The notes beneath the pieces are model-generated. The model worked only from the letters and a program-made list of their open reading frames with translations. It was not told where the DNA came from and ran no database searches. DNA of 12,363 bases from CAYQAJ01 sp964415245. Lineage in GTDB: Bacteria > Planctomycetota > Planctomycetia > Pirellulales > Pirellulaceae. The stretch lies in contig CAYQAJ010000148.1 of NCBI GenBank assembly GCA_964415245.1, forward strand, positions 1-12,363, given 5' to 3'. This document shows, in pieces, positions 8,401-12,363 of the stretch. Position 1 is the stretch's first letter; the number at the start of each line of letters is the position of its first letter. The position numbers were made by a program, and so were the translations under genes.

Positions 8401-9316
8401 TGGGCGCCGGCCTTACTCTGAGCGTGAACGGCCCCGCCACCGTATCGCCGGCTTCGATGCGGTACGTAATGTCCTGCCGGATGCCCGAGTCGGCCTCCAG
8501 CGTGCACTCGCGTCGCAGCGACCCCTCGGGCACATGCATCGCGATGCGAGCGTCGACAATCTGACGATCGGCCGTGGTGTAGTAGAGCGACACCGGCTCC
8601 TCGTCGCGGAGTCCCTCGACGCGGGCCGAAACGGTCATCGGCTGCCCGTAGATCCCGTCGGCGTCGCCCGGCTGCACGTCGTCGATCGTCACTCGCGACG
8701 GTCGGGCGATGTCGGAGACCGGCATCACGACGCGGGCCACCGTACGGAAGGGGTCCTTGGCCGAGAGCATCTTGTACGCGGCAAACAGGACCATCACCGC
8801 GATGAGCACGTAGCCCACGCGAATCACCTGCGAGCGATCCACGGCCGAGTCGACGGCGACGTGCGACAGGTCGTTGGCGGCGCGGTGTTCGAGCGTTTGG
8901 TAAACGGCCTCGTGAACCCGCTCGCGGTGCGAACGCAAGAGCAGGAAGTTGATGATGCTGTTCTTGAGCGAGGGATCGCTCTTCTCGATCACCCGCGCGG
9001 CATAGACCGGGTTGATGCGGCGAATGAGCAGGGGCACCAGGCGCGTTGCCGCGTAATAGCCCACTCCGGCGACCAGCACGAGCAGGGCCAAGAGGCGCCC
9101 CCACACGTTCAGCTCAATGACCCAGGCGTCGATCACGGCCAAAACGAGAAAGTAGCCCAGCACCGCGGCCATCAACAGCATCAGCGAGCTGCCTAGGTCG
9201 ACCAGCCTCACCTGCCGCGAGGTGTGGCCGAGCCGGCGCTGGATGAAGTGGTCGGTAGCTGAAGAATCGGCCGTGTGCGAGAGCGGCGTCGTGGCGCTAG
9301 CGATGCGACTGGCCAT
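5408..9316 (-). CDS. Giant membrane protein with three N-terminal helices and long repetitive linker, function unknown
   Basis: The product is about 1302 residues if the 100-N gap is counted at face value. Hydrophobic helices lie near residues 41-63, 71-92 and 165-183. They are followed by an extracytoplasmic region of beta-strand character (about 184-558) with repeated Ig-like phrasing such as ITVQKIEYEFPAYTKRP. Next comes a disordered Gly/Ser/Asp/Gln-rich linker of about 600 residues, including tandem GDKSE and GDKSQ hexapeptides, and a charged helical C-terminal domain in the last 139 residues (from GADLPQELPPAEKANLEYAR). The architecture recalls long DUF4175/TIGR02302-like membrane proteins, but that is only a resemblance. 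The ATG at 9316 was chosen over one at 9424 because it has GAGGAA 9 nt upstream, and the extra 36 codons would be encoded by an intergenic palindrome. The stop is TAA. nadB overlaps the 3' end. It may be an envelope or surface-spanning protein; no catalytic motif was recognised. Confidence 0.85.
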   Translation of the reverse strand: MASRIASATTPLSHTADSSATDHFIQRRLGHTSRQVRLVDLGSSLMLLMAAVLGYFLVLAVIDAWVIELNVWGRLLALLVLVAGVGYYAATRLVPLLIRRINPVYAARVIEKSDPSLKNSIINFLLLRSHRERVHEAVYQTLEHRAANDLSHVAVDSAVDRSQVIRVGYVLIAVMVLFAAYKMLSAKDPFRTVARVVMPVSDIARPSRVTIDDVQPGDADGIYGQPMTVSARVEGLRDEEPVSLYYTTADRQIVDARIAMHVPEGSLRRECTLEADSGIRQDITYRIEAGDTVAGPFTLRVRPAPTITVQKIEYEFPAYTKRPQLTVEHQGDVRALEGTKVTVWAEANQTIASAYFEFDPQPQRSDDSSGKSTRSSSPLKVKPMQFDGQTAWGEFVLELEADRRTPRIAGYQVRFVTESADGKSLKNEPPILHRVDVIPDLPPEIEVLIPTKDVVEVPVDSKQPIEVRSLDPDFGLSSVDVRFVREGRDLAGYTLMQDVEGRAGQVVSRYDFVPRKLNLSEGDEVVFWAVAADNRTTSSGVPEPNTERTRNYRIRIVSGKTESGSGAGEEQQPNEAQQNQGDNQEQQEGTGDKSETGDKSETGDKSEAGDKSEAGDKSETGDKSEAGDKSESGDKSEAGDKAESGDKSETGDKSESGDKSETGEKPEGGDKSQGGDKSQGXXXXXXXXXXXXXXXXXXXXXXXXXXXXXXXXXXGGDKSQGGDKSQGGESGDMQGAEGSDAQQSDSATGQEGQPSTGDESGTDSAQRPEGGAAGTNDSGATDNQGADTQGAEGGQGQNSGTPSSGESTGANPGNGVKPGTGANPGAAPREPIHDGEIIERLEQYRREQEQAGGSTQRTGQASSPNEVGSSGQNSATDGNPRGGQNPDVGTEDGAAGTGDEAPQPAAGDQAQPIGRSPQSTNPETDAGGTPDSQGDGETRVPDHKRGDTTQQENPAGGEGTNPNGGDEGKPETATDNATPENSGPRGAGTGDSGQAGSGDPTTNRDGSPSSAQSNDPNKFKNADKPKQPGDKPEMPADGTDPPSPSVSEHQSDSRGGLGGDQSGGGKQGGGQGASLPGNDSAGSHSAADDGSGTANESGQGADSDRPGTDKQSTGQTGQSGDTQGPGSTTRPGQEGGSDGEPGESTGSEPGPVVGGGKPSVIKKGADLPQELPPAEKANLEYARKTTDLVLDYLRDQKDNPDAELLEKLRMTPEELQRFYDRYEQMRRASATEGGRAQHEFDEVLRSLGLRPDTTGLRRGGASNDELGGQTQQGSRSRPPQEYEELFRAFKIGAGRAESDAQP
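7134..7549 (-). repeat. 18-bp in-frame tandem repeat array (GDKSE/GDKSQ hexapeptides)
   Basis: In protein order there are fifteen visible hexapeptide units (three TGDKSE, then A/S/T-GDKSE variants, one AGDKAE, one TGEKPE, two GGDKSQ), then the assembly gap, then two more GGDKSQ units. The GDKSE units differ at synonymous positions and are old. The four GGDKSQ units flanking the gap (7134-7151, 7152-7169, 7275-7292, 7293-7310) are identical at the nucleotide level, which indicates recent expansion or homogenisation. Being a multiple of three, copy-number change keeps the reading frame. Confidence 0.95.
7175..7274. other. Assembly gap of 100 N inside the coding repeat
   Basis: Exactly 100 N separate identical 18-bp repeat copies, so this is almost surely a placeholder of unknown true length. 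An in-phase filling by whole repeats would need a length of 13 plus a multiple of 18 (such as 85 or 103), which 100 is not. Those lengths and 100 are both 1 modulo 3, so the frame on both sides agrees and the gene is not split by a frameshift. Confidence 0.98.
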
Positions 9317-9325
9317 CAGTACGTG

Positions 9326-9331
9326 TTCCTC
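9326..9331 (-). promoter_or_regulatory. Ribosome binding site GAGGAA deciding the start of the giant membrane gene
   Basis: On the minus strand GAGGAA lies 9 nt before the ATG at 9316. The alternative in-frame ATG at 9424 would place the palindrome 9347-9396 inside the coding region, so the downstream start is preferred. Confidence 0.6.
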
Positions 9332-9346
9332 TGTTTCCAAACCGTT

Positions 9347-9396
9347 GGGGACTGGCTCATTTTGCGCAGTCTGCCGAGCAAAATGTGCCTGTCCCC
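9347..9396. repeat. 50-bp imperfect palindrome (REP/MITE-like), 19-bp arms
   Basis: The left arm GGGGACTGGCTCATTTTGC (9347-9365) and the reverse complement of the right arm (9378-9396), GGGGACAGGCACATTTTGC, match at 17 of 19 positions. Both mismatches are T opposite T. The 12-nt centre is 9366-9377. I recall GGGGAC-type palindromes of this form as recurrent intergenic elements in planctomycetes and some proteobacteria, in a style linked to REP-associated transposases; this is from memory and was not searched. It sits 30 bp upstream of the membrane-gene ATG and would form a strong hairpin in its leader. Confidence 0.8.
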
Positions 9397-9462
9397 CTTC
9401 TCTGGACCGTTTTCCGAATGGCACCGAATTCCCCGGCGCGCACCGCCCCCGTCCCCAGTTCG

Positions 9463-9468
9463 ATTATA
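9463..9468 (-). promoter_or_regulatory. Candidate -10 box TATAAT for the giant membrane gene
   Basis: The minus strand reads TATAAT, a perfect sigma-70-type consensus in otherwise GC-rich DNA, about 147 bp before the ATG at 9316. The best -35 at standard spacing (TCATTT near 9486-9491) is poor, so the call rests on the -10 alone. If real, the leader of about 140 nt would contain the 50-bp palindrome. Confidence 0.35.
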
Positions 9469-9653
9469 GACGATTTCATGGGCGAAAATGATCCCTGGAA
9501 TCCCGCGAAATCGCGAAACCGCAAGTGAGCTGGGCAGTTCTAACGTCTTTCCTACGTGTGGGCTACGGCAACGTGCGGCGGCGGCTGGCAGTCGCTACAC
9601 TGGATTGTCGCCCAGTCGTCCCCCCCACTACGCCCGTCGAGAACTACGCAAGT

Positions 9654-11204
9654 ATGCCCGCCACTTCGATTGCCGACGCCATTCTTCTGCACCTCAGCGA
9701 CAATGTCTGCGTGGCGGTTCGGCCGCTGGAATCGGCGGCACGGATCGAAGTCGGCGGCCGCTCGGTCGCGCTTACCGGCCCCGTAAAAATGGGCCACAAA
9801 ATCGCCACCGCAAAAATCGCCAAAGGGGAGCGCGTCCTCCGGTACGGCCAAACCATCGGCGTGGCCACCGAAGCGATTTTGCCGGGCGACTGGGTCCACT
9901 CCCACAACCTGGCCAACAGCGACGAAGCCCGCGACTACGCCGCCGCCAGCGAAACGCCGGCTCCTCCGCCGGCGATCACCGACCGCACGTTCCAGGGCTA
10001 CCGCCGCGCCGGCGGCAAGATCGGCACGCGCAACTACATCGCCGTCATCTCGACCGTCAACTGCTCCGCGTCGGTTAGCAAGTACGTCGCCCGGCGGTTC
10101 GACGAGTCGCTGCTCCGCGACTTCCCCAACGTCGACGGCGTGATCGCCTTCACGCACGACAGCGGATGCGGCATGCCCTTCGGCGGCCTGAAACACGAGA
10201 TGCTCAACCGCGTGATGGCCGGCATTGCGAGGCACCCCAACATCGGCGCGTATCTCTTGATCGGTTTGGGCTGCGAACAGGGGGCGATGGGCTACTTGGT
10301 GCAAAGCCAGCGGTTGGTGCAGATCGACGGCGTCGCCAATCGCGCCGAAGGTCCGCCCGTTTTCTCGATGCAGGATCACGGCGGAACCGTGCGCACTGTG
10401 GAAGCCGCCGTGGCCAAGGTGGCCGAGATTCTGCCGCGTGCCAACGACGTCCGCCGCCAGAGCGTGCCCGCTTCGGAAATCATCCTGGCCACCGAGTGCG
10501 GCGGCTCCGACGGCTACTCGGGCATCACGGCCAATCCGTCGGTGGGCGTGGCCAGCGATATGCTGGTGGCGTGCGGCGGCACGTCGATCCTGAGCGAAAC
10601 GACCGAAATCTACGGGGCCGAACACCTGCTCACGCGCCGCGCCGTTTCGACCACCGTGGCCGAGAAGCTGATCGAACGCATTCGCTGGTGGCAGTGGTAC
10701 GTGGGAGTGTTCGGGGCGCAGATCGACAACAACCCCTCGGTCGGCAACAAGGAAGGGGGCCTCACGACCATCGCAGAGAAGTCGCTCGGCGCCGTGGCCA
10801 AGGGGGGATCGACCGCCCTGGTCGACGTGTATCAATACGCCGAGCCGGTCGCGGCCCGCGGCTTCGTCGTTATGGACACGCCCGGTTTCGACCCGGCCAG
10901 CGTGACCGGCATGGTGGCGGGCGGGGCCAACGTGGTGGTGTTCACCACCGGGCGGGGAAGCTGCTACGGCTGCAAGCCAGTCCCTTCGATCAAGGTCGCC
11001 ACCAACACGCCCATGTACGAGCGCATGATCGACGACATGGACATCGACGCCGGCGCCATCCTGCAAGGGGCCAGTGTGCGCGAAGTGGGCCAGCGCATTT
11101 TCGACGAAGTGCTGGAAGTGGCCAGCGGCAAGAAGACCAAGAGCGAAGGGCACGGCATCGGCGAGGAAGAGTTCGTGCCATGGACAGTCGGGCCAACGCT
11201 GTGA
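9654..11204 (+). CDS. uxaA: Altronate dehydratase family protein (UxaA type)
   Basis: The family dehydrates altronate (UxaA) or galactarate (GarD) in hexuronate and sugar-acid catabolism, using a metal centre. The 516-residue product is close to the E. coli UxaA length. An N-terminal SAF-like domain (about 1-85, with GPVKMGHKIATAKIAKGE at 42-59 and YGQTIGVAT at 64-72) is joined by a Pro/Ala linker to the catalytic domain. That domain has GGKIGTRNYIAVISTVNC (120-137), THDSGCGM (167-174), GLGCEQ (204-209), ECGGSDGYSGITANPSVG (281-298), NNPSVGNKEGGLTTI (359-373) and FTTGRGSCYGCKP (430-442). The ATG at 9654 was chosen because similarity starts there, although it lacks a strong ribosome site and an in-frame GTG exists at 9525. 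Exact substrate preference cannot be fixed, and no neighbouring uronate genes are visible. It is divergent from the membrane gene and ends with TGA. Confidence 0.9.
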   Translation: MPATSIADAILLHLSDNVCVAVRPLESAARIEVGGRSVALTGPVKMGHKIATAKIAKGERVLRYGQTIGVATEAILPGDWVHSHNLANSDEARDYAAASETPAPPPAITDRTFQGYRRAGGKIGTRNYIAVISTVNCSASVSKYVARRFDESLLRDFPNVDGVIAFTHDSGCGMPFGGLKHEMLNRVMAGIARHPNIGAYLLIGLGCEQGAMGYLVQSQRLVQIDGVANRAEGPPVFSMQDHGGTVRTVEAAVAKVAEILPRANDVRRQSVPASEIILATECGGSDGYSGITANPSVGVASDMLVACGGTSILSETTEIYGAEHLLTRRAVSTTVAEKLIERIRWWQWYVGVFGAQIDNNPSVGNKEGGLTTIAEKSLGAVAKGGSTALVDVYQYAEPVAARGFVVMDTPGFDPASVTGMVAGGANVVVFTTGRGSCYGCKPVPSIKVATNTPMYERMIDDMDIDAGAILQGASVREVGQRIFDEVLEVASGKKTKSEGHGIGEEEFVPWTVGPTL

Positions 11205-11252
11205 ACCGACACTGACACGCACGACGCGGTGACACGGCGACGCGGAGAGTTT

Positions 11253-11374
11253 GTCAGTTGTCCGTGGTCAGTTGTCCGTTGGTGTTTGGTCACCGAACGT
11301 CCATACCGTCCATACCGTCCCTATCGTCCATGCTCCGGTGTCTGAACTGAAAACTGAACACCGAAAACTGAAAA
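11253..11374. repeat. Three adjacent short tandem-repeat blocks with 7- and 9-bp periods
   Basis: At 11253-11280 a 14-bp unit made of heptamers GTCAGTT and GTCCGTG occurs twice (13 of 14 identical). At 11298-11333 four 9-bp units of the form CGTCCATAC follow. At 11347-11374 there are four heptamers of the form CTGAAAA. They resemble the short tandemly repeated repetitive sequences known in cyanobacteria, and similar arrays that I recall in planctomycete spacers. Confidence 0.8.
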
Positions 11375-11446
11375 CTCCCACCACGTTGACGCACTCGCCG
11401 CCCCTGTGTTAGCCTCGCCGGTGCAAAATCACCAATGACACAAGCA

Positions 11447-11491
11447 CAAATGACCAATGCCTGATCGCACGGTAAGCCCGTTGGTCATTTG
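11447..11491. repeat. Perfect 11-bp inverted repeat with 23-nt loop
   Basis: CAAATGACCAA (11447-11457) is exactly complementary to TTGGTCATTTG (11481-11491). Similar AATGAC/ACCAATG words recur just upstream (ACCAATGACA at 11431-11440), suggesting a repeat-derived stem about 100 bp before the dehydrogenase start. Confidence 0.7.
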
Positions 11492-11544
11492 GATTTGGTT
11501 ATTGGGATTTGAAAGTTGTTTGTGATTTGGGATTTGATCCACGA

Positions 11545-11563
11545 GCTAACTATTTCAGTTAGC
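11545..11563 (+). promoter_or_regulatory. 7-bp hairpin just upstream of the dehydrogenase ribosome site
   Basis: GCTAACT and AGTTAGC pair perfectly around ATTTC, 14 nt before the GGAAGGAG ribosome site. A third GCTAAC follows at 11571-11576. The first arm has two copies of most of its sequence available for pairing, so an operator or a leader stem is possible; the function is inferred from position only. Confidence 0.4.
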
Positions 11564-11577
11564 ACAGTGCGCTAACC

Positions 11578-11585
11578 GGAAGGAG
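11578..11585 (+). promoter_or_regulatory. Strong ribosome binding site deciding a GTG start
   Basis: GGAAGGAG lies 6 nt before the GTG at 11592 and supports this unusual start over any downstream ATG. Confidence 0.8.
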
Positions 11586-11591
11586 CTCCCA

Positions 11592-12320
11592 GTGCCTCAC
11601 GAAGTCACCCTCGTCACCGGCGATGGCACCGGGCCCGAATTGGCCGAGGCCGCGCGGCGCTGCGTCGACGCCACGGGCGTGGCCATCAACTGGGACGTGC
11701 AGGAGGCCGGCATCGACGTCATGGAGCGCACCGGCACGCCGCTGCCCGACTCGGTTATCGAGAGCATCCGCCGCACGCGATGCGCCCTCAAGGCCCCCAT
11801 CACCAAGCCCGTCGGCAACGGCTTTCGCAGCATCAACGTGTTTCTGCTGCAGGAGCTGGGGCTGTTCGCGTGCATCCGCCCGTGCAAGTACTACCCGGGT
11901 GTGCGGAGCTACTTCAGCGAGCTGAACGTCGACATCGTCATCGTTCGCGAAAACACCGAGGACCTGTACGCCGGCGTGGAGTTCGAGGCCGGCAAACCCG
12001 AGACGGCCAAACTCATCGAGTTCATCAACAGCCTGCCCGCCGACAAGAAGATCAAGTCGGGCCCGCAGGAGACCGGCATCTCGATCAAGCCCATCAGCAT
12101 CTCGGGCACCGAGCGCATCGTGCGGTGCGCCTTCGTTTATGCTCGCCGCGTGGGCCGCAAGAAAGTGACGGCCGTGCACAAGGCCAACATCATGAAGCAC
12201 ACCGACGGGCTGTACCTGGCCACGGCCCGCAAGGTGGCCGAGGGCTATGCGGACATCGAGTTCGAGGACCGCATCGTCGACAACATGTGCATGCAGCTTG
12301 TGCAAAAGCCCGAACTGTAA
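11592..12320 (+). CDS. Isocitrate/isopropylmalate-family dehydrogenase, interrupted by in-frame TAA
   Basis: The family oxidatively decarboxylates isocitrate (NAD-dependent, IDH3-like) or 3-isopropylmalate. From a GTG with a strong ribosome site the frame encodes LVTGDGTGPEL (7-17), the substrate-binding segment ITKPVGNGFRSINVFLLQEL (70-89), CIRPCKYYPGVRS (94-106), RENTEDLYAG (119-128) with the expected catalytic Tyr at 126, and VHKANIMKHTDGLYLA (195-210) with the expected catalytic Lys at 197. The RSINV segment and overall phrasing favour isocitrate dehydrogenase over LeuB. The frame stops at TAA after 242 residues, against about 330-360 for the family. It lacks the distal metal-binding Asp residues, so the product as written should be inactive. 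Homology resumes directly after the stop in the same frame. A sequencing error or a genuine pseudogene are both possible. Confidence 0.88.
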   Translation: MPHEVTLVTGDGTGPELAEAARRCVDATGVAINWDVQEAGIDVMERTGTPLPDSVIESIRRTRCALKAPITKPVGNGFRSINVFLLQELGLFACIRPCKYYPGVRSYFSELNVDIVIVRENTEDLYAGVEFEAGKPETAKLIEFINSLPADKKIKSGPQETGISIKPISISGTERIVRCAFVYARRVGRKKVTAVHKANIMKHTDGLYLATARKVAEGYADIEFEDRIVDNMCMQLVQKPEL

Positions 12321-12363
12321 GACGTGCTCGTGCTGCCCAACCTGTACGGCGACATCCTGAGCG
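12318..12363 (+). pseudogene. In-frame continuation of the dehydrogenase beyond the TAA (runs off window)
   Basis: After TAA the same frame reads DVLVLPNLYGDILS, a canonical block of the isocitrate/isopropylmalate dehydrogenase family that contains the metal-binding Asp. In relatives the residue before DVLV is usually Tyr or Phe, so TAA most simply replaces a TAC or TAT codon by one base. There is no frameshift and nothing is missing between the halves. Confidence 0.85.

Larger units (their letters stand above)
9317..9653. other. Divergent intergenic region between the giant membrane gene and uxaA
   Basis: This stretch of about 337 bp should hold the promoters of both divergent genes. It contains the membrane-gene ribosome site, a large imperfect palindrome (9347-9396) and a candidate minus-strand -10 box (9463-9468), each listed separately. 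The frame of the altronate dehydratase is open upstream to a GTG at 9525, but codons 9525-9653 (MSWAVLTSFLRVGYG...) have no family similarity I recognise. No convincing plus-strand promoter was found. Confidence 0.6.
11205..11591. other. Repeat-rich gene-free spacer upstream of the dehydrogenase
   Basis: This stretch of about 387 bp is visibly lower in GC than its neighbours. It carries three short tandem-repeat blocks (11253-11374), an 11-bp inverted repeat (11447-11491), GGGATTTGA direct repeats (11504-11512 and 11529-11537) and a small hairpin next to the ribosome site (11545-11563). No gene, tRNA or convincing promoter was recognised. Confidence 0.6.

Noticed and set aside
8018..9196. 392-codon plus-strand open frame
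   Set aside because: Antisense to the membrane-helix and Ig-like region of the giant protein; His/Arg-rich with no domain.
9317..9424. N-terminal extension of the giant membrane protein from the ATG at 9424
   Set aside because: These 36 codons are encoded by the intergenic palindrome, and a better ribosome site precedes the ATG at 9316.
9525..9653. Upstream GTG start for the altronate dehydratase
   Set aside because: The extra 43 residues have no family similarity and the usual SAF-domain start matches the ATG at 9654.
9552..11222. 556-codon minus-strand open frame
   Set aside because: Antisense shadow of the altronate dehydratase, which shows full-length family similarity.
12318..12320. 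Genetic-code change with TAA read as Tyr
   Set aside because: TAA ends the giant membrane gene just where nadB begins, and no in-frame TAA was noticed inside the other genes I read. A point mutation or base-call error is simpler.

Overview
The window looks like a GC-rich chromosomal segment of a planctomycete, probably Pirellulales-like. This is inferred from the gene types (a fused GldF-GldG ABC permease, a membrane protein of about 1300 residues with a long low-complexity linker, a divergent altronate dehydratase) and from palindromic and short tandem repeats in the gaps that I associate from memory with that phylum. No search was run. The 100-N gap and the repeats suggest a draft or metagenome assembly.

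Layout. Bases 1-9316 are read on the minus strand, in this order: a giant three-helix membrane protein (9316-5408), L-aspartate oxidase nadB overlapping its end by 14 bp (5421-3700), a repeat-bearing gap of about 390 bp, a GldA-like ABC ATPase (3310-2528), a perfect intercistronic hairpin, and a fused ABC-2 permease/GldG auxiliary protein (2413 to beyond base 1). Bases 9654-12363 are read on the plus strand: a UxaA-family altronate dehydratase (9654-11204), a 387-bp gap with several short tandem-repeat blocks, and an isocitrate/isopropylmalate-type dehydrogenase (from 11592) interrupted by an in-frame TAA at 12318-12320, after which the family homology continues in the same frame to the window end.

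How the genes work together. The ATPase and the GldF-GldG fusion form one ABC export-type complex. NadB makes iminoaspartate for NAD synthesis and shares a transcript, by overlap, with the giant membrane protein; no functional link is evident. The altronate dehydratase (hexuronate or sugar-acid catabolism) and the isocitrate-type dehydrogenase are separate central-carbon genes, each with its own upstream region. No tRNA, rRNA, CRISPR array, transposase or phage gene was seen.

I see no complete novel multi-gene system. The most interesting points are the interrupted dehydrogenase, the expanding 18-bp coding repeat that broke the assembly, and a family of palindromic elements sitting in mRNA leaders, tails and intercistronic gaps.
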